Below the pieces are notes generated by a model. It saw only the letters and a program-made list of their open reading frames with translations. It was not told the DNA's origin and did no database searches. From assembly GCA_020049615.1 (NCBI GenBank), contig JAIFKN010000040.1, positions 1 to 21,785 on the forward strand: a stretch of DNA of 21,785 nt. The letters run 5' to 3'. Shown piece after piece: positions 13,973 to 20,379 of the stretch; positions within the stretch are counted from its first letter, which is position 1; each line of letters begins with the position of its first letter. The DNA is from a bacterium (GTDB lineage Bacteria; Planctomycetota; UBA11346). The translations under genes were made by a program, and so were the position numbers.

Positions 13973-15565
13973 TCAGCCGCCGTCGAGGCTCCCCAGCCAG
14001 CGTACCAGGGCCCCGCGCATGGCGGGCAGGCTGCACGGCTTGGCCAGGAAGTCGTCCATGCCGGCGTCGAAGCAGCGCTGCCGGTCCTCGGTGAAGGCGT
14101 TGGCGGTCAGGGCGATGATCGGCAGGCGGCGCGGCAGGCCCGCGCAAAGCTCGCGGATGCGCCGGGTCGCCTCGTAGCCGTCGCATTCGGGCATCTGGCA
14201 ATCCATGAACACCAGATCGTAGGTCCCGCTCTCGATCGCGCTGATCGCCTGCAGCCCGTTCTCGGCCAGGCTGTAGCGGCAGCCGAGCTGGTTGAGCATC
14301 ATATGGAAGGTGAACTGGCAGGTGGGATCGTCCTCGACCACCAGCACGGTGGGCTGGCGCGGCCACGCCGGATGCTCCGGAGAGGAACCCGGCCGGTCCG
14401 GGGCATCCATGGGGACGAGTTGCAACGCGACGGTGAAGCTGAAGACGCTGCCGCCGCCGGGCCGGGCTCCGACCTCCAGGGTGCCGGCCATCAAGCCGGC
14501 CAGGCGCCTGGCGATGGCCAGGCCCAGACCGGTGCCGCCGTGGCGCCGCGACGCGGTCGAGTCAGCCTGCGAGAAAGGCTGGAAGATGCGCTCCAGGAAG
14601 GTCTCCGGGATGCCGGGACCGGTGTCGCTGACGGCGAAGACCAGGCCGGTCCGGCCGTCACCGGCCGCGGCCGCGGCTGCGGCCGGCTGCACCGTGAGGA
14701 CGACCTCGCCATGCTCGGTGAACTTCACCGCGTTGCCAAGCAGGTTGATCAGCACCTGGCGCAGGCGCACCTCGTCGCCGAGCAGACGGTCCGGCAGCTG
14801 GGGATCGATGCGCACCGCCAAATGCAGCCCCTTGCCCCGGGCCTGGGCGCCGAACAGGCCGTGCGCCGTCTCGACCAGCCGGCGCAGGCCGAACTCGGCC
14901 TGGTTCAGCTCGAGGGTGCCGGCCTCGATGCGGGCGAGGTCGAGGACGTCGCCGACCACCGCCAGCAGGGCCTTGCCGGAGTCCTCGATGATCTCGGCCA
15001 TCGCCGCCTGCTCCTCGTTGAGATCGGTGTGCGCCAGCATGTCGGCCATGCCGATCACGCCGTTCAGGGGCGTACGGATCTCGTGGCTCATCACCGAAAG
15101 GAACTGCGACTTGGCGAGGTTCGCCGCCTCGGCCTCCGCCACGGCGCGGCGCAGGACGGCCTCCGTCGCCAGGCGTTCCCGCTCCGCCAGCTTGCGCGGG
15201 GTGATGTCCTGGAAGATGACGGCGAAGCGCTGGCCCGCCAGGTGGACGGCGGTGACCTCGTACCAGCGGCCGAGGGCGCGGGAATAGTCCTCGAAGTTGG
15301 CCGAGATGCCGGACTGGACCACCGCGCCGAAGCGTTCGATCCAGTACGCCTCGGTCGTGGGCATCGCCTCCAGCACGGTGCGGCCGAGCAGGTCCTGCCG
15401 GCGCAGGCCGGTCAGCCGCTCGAAGGCCGGGTTGAGATCGAGGAAGCGGTAGTCGCAGGGCCGACCGGCCTGGTCGCAGATCAGTTCGTGGATCGCCGAG
15501 CCGGCGAGGTTGTTCTCGAACAGCAGGCGGAAACGCTCGTCGTTCGGGCAGGCCGGCGCGGTCAT
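13973..15565 (-). CDS. Hybrid histidine kinase, PAS-HisKA-HATPase-REC
   Basis: A 530-residue cytoplasmic hybrid kinase without membrane segments. A PAS domain (about 10-125) is followed by a HisKA domain with the phospho-acceptor H161 in SHEIRTPLNG. The HATPase domain has N-box NLLGNAVKF (about 274-282), G1 SDTGPGIP (313-320) and G2 GGTGLGLA (343-350). The C-terminal receiver domain (about 405-527) has D455 as phosphate acceptor in VFMDCQMPE, T487 and K509. A run of seven alanines (295-301) sits in the ATPase domain. There is no output domain, so phosphate must pass to an HPt protein; the HPt domain of the adjacent kinase, or those of the CheA at the right edge, are candidates. Its ATG overlaps the stop of the upstream kinase (ATGA), so the two are probably coupled and act together. 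Confidence 0.93.
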   Translation of the reverse strand: MTAPACPNDERFRLLFENNLAGSAIHELICDQAGRPCDYRFLDLNPAFERLTGLRRQDLLGRTVLEAMPTTEAYWIERFGAVVQSGISANFEDYSRALGRWYEVTAVHLAGQRFAVIFQDITPRKLAERERLATEAVLRRAVAEAEAANLAKSQFLSVMSHEIRTPLNGVIGMADMLAHTDLNEEQAAMAEIIEDSGKALLAVVGDVLDLARIEAGTLELNQAEFGLRRLVETAHGLFGAQARGKGLHLAVRIDPQLPDRLLGDEVRLRQVLINLLGNAVKFTEHGEVVLTVQPAAAAAAAGDGRTGLVFAVSDTGPGIPETFLERIFQPFSQADSTASRRHGGTGLGLAIARRLAGLMAGTLEVGARPGGGSVFSFTVALQLVPMDAPDRPGSSPEHPAWPRQPTVLVVEDDPTCQFTFHMMLNQLGCRYSLAENGLQAISAIESGTYDLVFMDCQMPECDGYEATRRIRELCAGLPRRLPIIALTANAFTEDRQRCFDAGMDDFLAKPCSLPAMRGALVRWLGSLDGG

Positions 15566-17451
15566 GGCGCCGCCGGCAGGGTGAACACCAGCATGGTGCC
15601 GTGCTGGGGATCGGAGGTGAAGGCCAGGCGGCCGCCAAGCAGGCGTTCGCCGAACAACTTGGCCGACCAGGTTCCGAGCCCGCGGCCGGGACCCTTGGTA
15701 CTGAACGACCGGTGGAAGAGCTGCTGCTGCACCGCTGCAGCCATGGTGCCGGGATTGTGCACGGCCAGCCGGATCTGGCCAGCGTCGGGCCGGCAGCTCA
15801 GGGTGACCACGCCGCCCGCCGGGGTGGCCTCCAACGCATTCTTGACCAGGTTGCCGAGCACGCGTCGGAACAGCACGCGATCGGTCAGCACGGCGGCGGG
15901 CGGGCCGGCCTCCAGATCCAGGCGGCGCCCGGCGGCGGCCGGGTGGTTGAGATAGGCCTGGTGGACCTCGCGCAGCAGCGCGGCGGCGTCCGCTGGGCGC
16001 AGCTCGGCCTGCAGTTCGCCGGCCTCGGCCTGGACGAGCTGCTGCTGGTAGGCGATCTCATCGAGCAGCTGGCCGGTCCCGTGGTGCAGCAGGCGGCGCA
16101 GCTCGGCCTCGGAACCCGGCGCGGCGGTACCCGCGGCCAGCAGGCCGGCCAGCCCGTGGATGCCGCCGACGGTGTTGCGCAGGTCGTGGAAGAACAGCCG
16201 TTCGAGGACCTGGCGCCGCTTGTCGGCGGCGAGGTCGCGCAGCGCCAGCAGGACATAGCGCTGGCCGTCGAGGTCGATAGGCGAGACATGCGCCTCGAGG
16301 TCGAGGGCCTGCCCGGTCCCGGGGCCGACCAGCAGGCGTACCTCCTCGACCGAGGCGCCGCCCTCCTCCACCGCGGCGACGATGCCCCGGACCCCGCCGC
16401 AGAAGGCGCAGCCCGGCGCCGTGCCGCAGCCGCCCGGGCTGCTGGCGGCCTGCTGGCAGCCGAGCACCTCGCCCAGGCGCCTGCCCACCACGCCGGAGAC
16501 CTCCTGCTGCCCGATCAGGCGCAGCAGGTGCCGGTTCGCGGTCAGGATCTGCCGCTGGCTGTTGAGCAGCATCGCCGGGCCGGGCATGCCGGCGAGGCAG
16601 GCTGCCAGCCCCTCATGGCGGAGCAGCCTGGCCCGCTGCGCGCTCAGCATCTCGGGCGGCTGCCGCGGTGGCGGCGGCCTCAGGCCAGCCGGCACCGGCG
16701 CGGCCCCGGCGAGACGCGCGTCGATCGCCTGGCGCGTGCCGGCCAGCACCTGGCGGGCACGTTCCCAGCCGGCACAGCAGGCCGGCAGCGAACCGCCCCG
16801 GGCGAGCACGCCGAGTTCACGCATCGCCGCGCCCAGCGCACAGGCCCCGATGGTCAACGACGAGCCCTTCAGCTTGTGGGTCAGGCGTCCGACCGACGTC
16901 AGATCGCCATCCGCGATCGCCCGCACCAGGTCGACCTCGACCAGGGCCAGATCCTTGAGGAAGACGCCGAGCAGGATCGCCGAACTGCCAGGGCGCATGC
17001 GCTCGAAGTTGGCCAGGGCCGCCGGGTCGAGGATGGCGCCACCAGAGCACGCCGGAACGACCGGCGACGGCGCCAGCCCGGAGCCGAGCCAGCGGCCGAG
17101 CACCTCGCGCAAGGTCGCGAGCAGCAGCGGCTTGGTGATATGTTCGTCCATGCCCGCTGCGCGACTGCGCTGCGGGTCGAGGGCGCCGTCGTTGCCGCTC
17201 AGGGCGATGATCGGCAGTCGACGGCCCGGCGGCAAGATCTGGCGGATCCGGGCTGCGGCCTCGTAGCCGTCCATGCCCGGCATCTGGCAGTCCATCAGCA
17301 CCAGCTCGACCGGCTGGGCTGCGACCAGGTCGATCGCCGCCTGCCCGCTGCCGGCCGTCAGCACGCGGCAGCCGAGTTGGCCGAGCTGCATGCCGGCCAC
17401 GGTGCAGTTGATCGGCATGTCGTCGACGACCAGCACCAGCGGGTCAGGCAT
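15562..17451 (-). CDS. Multidomain kinase, REC-HPt-PAS-HATPase
   Basis: A 629-residue soluble protein with an unusual order. An N-terminal receiver domain has D54 in VLMDCQMPG and K107. An HPt domain follows with H192 in THKLKGSS. A PAS domain (about 285-410) comes next; it carries four cysteines, C332, C342, C348 and C351, in a GCQQA...GGCGT...C-x2-C cluster. The kinase part has H422 in FFHDLRNTVGG, an HDLRN-type acceptor that differs from classic HEIRTP, then N-box residues in NLVKNALEA (534-542) and a GxGRGLGT loop. Thus both receiver and HPt precede the sensor. The cysteine cluster suggests metal, redox or haem sensing, which is inference. The start ATG overlaps the stop of the lone receiver gene by 8 bp, and the stop overlaps the next kinase in ATGA. 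Confidence 0.9.
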   Translation of the reverse strand: MPDPLVLVVDDMPINCTVAGMQLGQLGCRVLTAGSGQAAIDLVAAQPVELVLMDCQMPGMDGYEAAARIRQILPPGRRLPIIALSGNDGALDPQRSRAAGMDEHITKPLLLATLREVLGRWLGSGLAPSPVVPACSGGAILDPAALANFERMRPGSSAILLGVFLKDLALVEVDLVRAIADGDLTSVGRLTHKLKGSSLTIGACALGAAMRELGVLARGGSLPACCAGWERARQVLAGTRQAIDARLAGAAPVPAGLRPPPPRQPPEMLSAQRARLLRHEGLAACLAGMPGPAMLLNSQRQILTANRHLLRLIGQQEVSGVVGRRLGEVLGCQQAASSPGGCGTAPGCAFCGGVRGIVAAVEEGGASVEEVRLLVGPGTGQALDLEAHVSPIDLDGQRYVLLALRDLAADKRRQVLERLFFHDLRNTVGGIHGLAGLLAAGTAAPGSEAELRRLLHHGTGQLLDEIAYQQQLVQAEAGELQAELRPADAAALLREVHQAYLNHPAAAGRRLDLEAGPPAAVLTDRVLFRRVLGNLVKNALEATPAGGVVTLSCRPDAGQIRLAVHNPGTMAAAVQQQLFHRSFSTKGPGRGLGTWSAKLFGERLLGGRLAFTSDPQHGTMLVFTLPAAP

Positions 17452-17821
17452 GGGCGGCCACCTGGCTGATCGCGTCGAGCAGGGCGCTGGCCGAGAACGG
17501 CTTGGCCAGCAGGATGCTGCGGCCGTTGGCCGGGTGCGGCGGCGCGGCGCCGGCAGCCTCGGGGTCGGTGCTGATCATCACCAGCGGCAATTGCGGCCGT
17601 CGCTGCCACAGCCACTTGGCCAGATCGTAACCGGTGCCGTCCGGCAGATGCAGATCGATGACCACGACATCGACCGCGTCCTCGTGGAAGCGGCGCAGGC
17701 CCTCGGCCACCGTGCCGGCCTCGACCACATGGATGCGCGCCGATTCCAGGGCGAAGCACATGCTGGTGCGCACCACCTCGTCGTCCTCCACCAGCAGCAC
17801 GGACATGGTCAGGGTGGTCAT
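17444..17821 (-). CDS. Single-domain response regulator
   Basis: A receiver-only protein of about 125 residues. It begins with the SVLLVEDDEVV strand and acidic pocket, has the phospho-acceptor aspartate in VVVIDLHLPDGTGYDLA, an MIST segment at the conserved threonine/serine position, and LLAKPF with the conserved lysine. There is no output domain, so it probably shuttles phosphate or acts by protein contact. Starts at 17821 (MTTLTMSV) and 17806 (MSVLLVE) are both possible; no clear Shine-Dalgarno sequence decides. A candidate sigma-54 promoter would place the transcript start near 17829, which rules against upstream ATGs at 17830 and 17833. It is the first gene of a three-gene operon whose members all overlap. 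Confidence 0.88.
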   Translation of the reverse strand: MTTLTMSVLLVEDDEVVRTSMCFALESARIHVVEAGTVAEGLRRFHEDAVDVVVIDLHLPDGTGYDLAKWLWQRRPQLPLVMISTDPEAAGAAPPHPANGRSILLAKPFSASALLDAISQVAAHA

Positions 17822-17839
17822 GGCGGGCATCATCCGCTT

Positions 17840-17855
17840 AGCGGCAGGCATGCCA
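17840..17855 (-). promoter_or_regulatory. Candidate sigma-54 promoter for the kinase operon
   Basis: Read on the minus strand, TGGCATG-CCTG-CCGCT matches the -24/-12 consensus TGGCACG-N4-TTGCW. The invariant GG (17854-17853) and GC (17842-17841) have the required spacing, and a T precedes the element as in the extended consensus. The predicted transcript start is near 17829, just ahead of the lone receiver gene. A dyad that could bind the neighbouring NtrC-type activator is centred about 113 bp upstream. Not tested experimentally. Confidence 0.6.
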
Positions 17856-17932
17856 ACGGACTGGGTGCGCAGGCTTCAACCTGCGGGCAACGGCGCGGTA
17901 CGGGCAGGCTGAATCATGCACCCCCTGGAGGC

Positions 17933-17952
17933 CTGTCGCCGGACGGAGACAG
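17933..17952. promoter_or_regulatory. Enhancer-like dyad, copy 3
   Basis: TGTCGCC-GGAC-GGAGACA, with an added C/G pair outside, forms an 8-bp dyad with one mismatch. It starts 82 bp upstream of the sigma-54-like element of the kinase operon. It shares half-sites and spacing with the dyads at 20166-20183 and 20246-20263. It ends 4 bp before the stop of the NtrC-type gene. Confidence 0.6.
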
Positions 17953-17956
17953 CGCC

Positions 17957-19303
17957 TCACTCCTCCGCCTCCTCGCCGGCCGGGATGGCGATCCCCAGAC
18001 GCTTCACCAGCTTGTAGATCGCCCCGCGGTGCATCTGCAGCAGGCTGGCAGCCTTGGTCATCGAACCGCCGGCGCGGACCAGCGCCGCCAGCACCGTGCG
18101 CCGGGCCCAGACGTCGGCGGCCTGCTCCTGCGCCTCCTTGAAGGGCAGGGCCGGGACGGCGTCGGGGAGATCGAGGTGCGCCGCCTGGATGGTCACCTGG
18201 GCCCCCTCCGGCTGTTCGGCGGCGGCGACGATGGCCGCGCGACGCACCAGGTTCATCAGTTCGCGGACATTGCCCGGCCAGGCGTGGCCGAGCAGCGCCG
18301 CCATCGCCTCCATGCCCAGGGCGCAGGGGCGCGCCGCCGCCGGCATGCGCTCGAGGATGATCGCAGCGATGGCCGGGATGTCCTCGGGATGCTCGCGCAG
18401 GGCCGGCATCACCACCGGCATGCCGTCGAGACGGAAGAACAGGTCCTCGCGGAACGCATGTTCGTCGAGCAGGCGCTCGAGATCGACGTTGCTGGCGGCG
18501 ATGATGCGGGCGTCGCTCTTCTGGGTGGTGTTGGAGCCGACCGGCCGGACCTCGCCGCTTTCCAGCACGCGCAGCAGCTTGGGCTGCAGTTCGGCCGGCA
18601 GCGAGTTGATCTCGTCGAGGAACAGGGTGCCGCCGTTGGCCTGGACGAAGCAGCCGGCGCGCTTGGCGGTGGCGCCGGTGAAGGCGCCGGCTTCGTGGCC
18701 GAACAGTTCGCTTTCGGCGAGCTCCCGCGGGATGGCCGAGCAGTTGATGGCGATGAACGGCTTGCCCTGGCGCTTGCCCAGGGCGTGGATGGCGTGCGCC
18801 GCCAGCTCCTTGCCGGTACCGGTCTCGCCGCGGATCAGCACCGGCAGCTCGCAGGCCGCCGCCATGTCGATCTGGGCGTAGACCCGGCGCATGGAACGGC
18901 TGGCGCCGATCAGGCCGCCGCGCCCGGAGATGCCCTGGCGCAGGCCCTTGAGCTGCTCGATCTCGCTCAGCAGACGCATCAGCGTCGGGGTGGGGAAGGG
19001 CTTCTGCAGATAGGTGCGCGCGCCCAGGCGCATCGCCTCGACCGCCTGCGGGATCGAGCCCTGCCCGGTCATCACCACCACCTCGACCATCGGCCAGCGC
19101 CGCTTCAGTTCGCGCACGATGCTGATGCCGGCGTCCTCGGCCTCGGGCAGGCAGACATCGGTGAGGACGAGGTCGGCGCGCTCGGCGTGGCGCAGGGCCA
19201 CCGCCGTGGTCTCGCCCTGGAGGATCTCGTGGCCGGCGTCCTGCAAGGCGAAGGCCAAACCCTCGCGCAGCGCGACGTCGTCCTCGATCAGCGAGATGAT
19301 CAT
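17957..19303 (-). CDS. NtrC-type sigma-54-dependent response regulator
   Basis: A 448-residue activator of sigma-54 RNA polymerase. The receiver domain (1-115) has D49 in LVLTDVCLPE and K101. The AAA+ domain (about 132-365) has Walker A GETGTGKE (159-166), the sigma-54-contacting loop GAFTGA (206-211), Walker B GGTLFLDE (224-231) and an arginine-rich FREDLFFRL segment. A Fis-type helix-turn-helix closes the protein (GGSMTKAASLLQMHRGAIYKLVKRLGI). Phosphorylation drives oligomerisation on enhancer dyads and ATP-dependent opening of sigma-54 promoters. The ATG overlaps the stop of the kinase gene in ATGA, so the two are a cognate pair. Three similar dyads flank this operon on both sides, together with two -24/-12 elements, which makes the flanking genes its likely targets. 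Confidence 0.96.
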   Translation of the reverse strand: MIISLIEDDVALREGLAFALQDAGHEILQGETTAVALRHAERADLVLTDVCLPEAEDAGISIVRELKRRWPMVEVVVMTGQGSIPQAVEAMRLGARTYLQKPFPTPTLMRLLSEIEQLKGLRQGISGRGGLIGASRSMRRVYAQIDMAAACELPVLIRGETGTGKELAAHAIHALGKRQGKPFIAINCSAIPRELAESELFGHEAGAFTGATAKRAGCFVQANGGTLFLDEINSLPAELQPKLLRVLESGEVRPVGSNTTQKSDARIIAASNVDLERLLDEHAFREDLFFRLDGMPVVMPALREHPEDIPAIAAIILERMPAAARPCALGMEAMAALLGHAWPGNVRELMNLVRRAAIVAAAEQPEGAQVTIQAAHLDLPDAVPALPFKEAQEQAADVWARRTVLAALVRAGGSMTKAASLLQMHRGAIYKLVKRLGIAIPAGEEAEE

Positions 19304-20100
19304 GCCGCTGCCTTCGGTTGCAGGCGCAGCGCGACCTCGAACTGCGCGCCGCCCTCGGGATGGTTGCTGCCGCTCAGCCAGCCGTCATGGGCCTCGCAGA
19401 TGCGCCGGGCGACGCTCAGGCCCAGGCCGGTGCCGTTGGCCTTGGTCGAGATGAACGGGCGGAACAGGGTCTCGGGGTCGGCGCCCAGTCCTGGCCCGTT
19501 GTCGCGCAGGCGCAGACGCAACCAGCCCGCGCCGCCGCCCTCGACCTCGAGCCGCACCCAGCCGCCGGCCGGCACTGCGGCCAAGGCGTTCTCCAGCAGG
19601 TTGAGCAGCACCTGCTGCACCCCGTCGATGTCGATCGCGCCACGTCCCGGCGGATCAGGCATGGCCAGGTCCAGGCGCTTGCCGTGCTTGGCGAAACGCG
19701 GCTGCATCAGATCGACGACGGTGCGGATGACCTCGCCGACCTGCACCTGCGAACGCTGCGGCGAACGCTGGCGCACGAAGTCGAGCAGCCCGCGCACCAG
19801 CCGGGCGATGCGGTCGACCTGCTGGTCGATGACCTGCAGACCGCGATCGACTTCCGGCCGGTCCTGGACCCGCGAGCGCAGCGGTTCGATGTAGATCTTG
19901 ATCGCCTCCAGCGGATTGTTGACCTCGTGCGCGACGCGGGCGGCCAGCCGGCCCAGCACCGCATCGCGCTCGCTGGCGATCAGCGCCGCCTCGGCCCGCC
20001 GCAGCTCGGCCAGTTCGCGGCGCAGGCGGCTGAGACGCCACAGCAGGTGCAGGCAGGCGACCAGCAGCACCACGCAGAGGATGGCCAAGGCGGGGAGCAT
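19300..20100 (-). CDS. NtrB-like membrane histidine kinase
   Basis: A 266-residue sensor kinase with one N-terminal membrane helix (about 2-22, LPALAILCVVLLVACLHLLW) and no sizeable periplasmic part. A short coiled linker leads to the HisKA domain with H58 in VAHEVNNPLEA, the form typical of NtrB/AtoS-type partners of sigma-54 regulators. The HATPase domain has NLLENALAA, DNGPGLG and NGTGLGLS motifs. With no visible input domain it probably takes its signal through the membrane helix or from a partner protein. The frame is open to an ATG at 20187, but I choose 20100 because it begins the membrane helix and is preceded by a GGATGG sequence. It is cotranscribed with the NtrC-type gene (ATGA overlap). 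Confidence 0.92.
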   Translation of the reverse strand: MLPALAILCVVLLVACLHLLWRLSRLRRELAELRRAEAALIASERDAVLGRLAARVAHEVNNPLEAIKIYIEPLRSRVQDRPEVDRGLQVIDQQVDRIARLVRGLLDFVRQRSPQRSQVQVGEVIRTVVDLMQPRFAKHGKRLDLAMPDPPGRGAIDIDGVQQVLLNLLENALAAVPAGGWVRLEVEGGGAGWLRLRLRDNGPGLGADPETLFRPFISTKANGTGLGLSVARRICEAHDGWLSGSNHPEGGAQFEVALRLQPKAAA

Positions 20101-20165
20101 CGTCCATCCAGTATGGCACGCTGGCGGTTCGGGCGCAACATCCAGACGGAGCGTGGTGGAGGCCG

Positions 20166-20183
20166 TGTCGCCAGCCGGAGACG
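20166..20183. promoter_or_regulatory. Enhancer-like dyad, copy 1
   Basis: TGTCGCC-AGCC-GGAGACG differs from a perfect dyad at two positions in the right half-site. It lies exactly 80 bp upstream of the perfect copy at 20246, and about 163 bp upstream of the predicted cheA transcript start. It is also 66 bp upstream of the NtrB-like start, so it could serve autoregulation. Confidence 0.5.
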
Positions 20184-20245
20184 GCATCTAAGCGCTGATC
20201 CCACAATGGACTAGTTCGACCATGCCGGCCCAGCCACCGGCCCCG

Positions 20246-20263
20246 TGTCGCCTGTCGGCGACA
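20246..20263. promoter_or_regulatory. Enhancer-like dyad, copy 2 (perfect)
   Basis: TGTCGCC-TGTC-GGCGACA is a perfect 7-bp dyad with a 4-nt spacer, a layout like NtrC-family enhancer sites. Its centre is about 83 bp upstream of the predicted start of the cheA transcript, a common distance for such sites. Confidence 0.65.
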
Positions 20264-20311
20264 ATTCCGGCTGCAAACCGCGGGATTCGGCCGGTTTCGG
20301 CCCCGCGCGAC

Positions 20312-20327
20312 TGGCACGATCCGCGCA
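20312..20327 (+). promoter_or_regulatory. Candidate sigma-54 promoter for cheA
   Basis: TGGCACG-ATCC-GCGCA has a perfect -24 element and the GC of the -12 element (20325-20326) at the exact spacing from GG (20313-20314). It differs from TTGCW only in the two bases before GC. The transcript would start near 20338, about 42 bp before the chosen ATG of the cheA-like gene. The divergent operon encodes a sigma-54 activator. Confidence 0.65.
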
Positions 20328-20379
20328 AGGACGGCGGAGCCGGCAATCCCGTCGGCAGCGACCGCGACGGATGGCCCCC

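Noticed and set aside
17273..19894. A long plus-strand open frame (873 codons) across the receiver, NtrC-type and kinase genes
   Set aside because: It spans several genes with intact motifs on the minus strand, including their overlaps. Its own product has no recognisable domain.
20114..20129. Another TGGCACG sequence upstream of cheA as sigma-54 promoter
   Set aside because: The -24 half is perfect but no GC stands at the required distance for the -12 element.
20150..20165. A GG-N10-GC arrangement on the minus strand as sigma-54 promoter for the NtrB-like gene
   Set aside because: Only the invariant pairs match; the rest of the -24 element is poor and it abuts dyad copy 1. Such a minimal match is expected by chance in this base composition.
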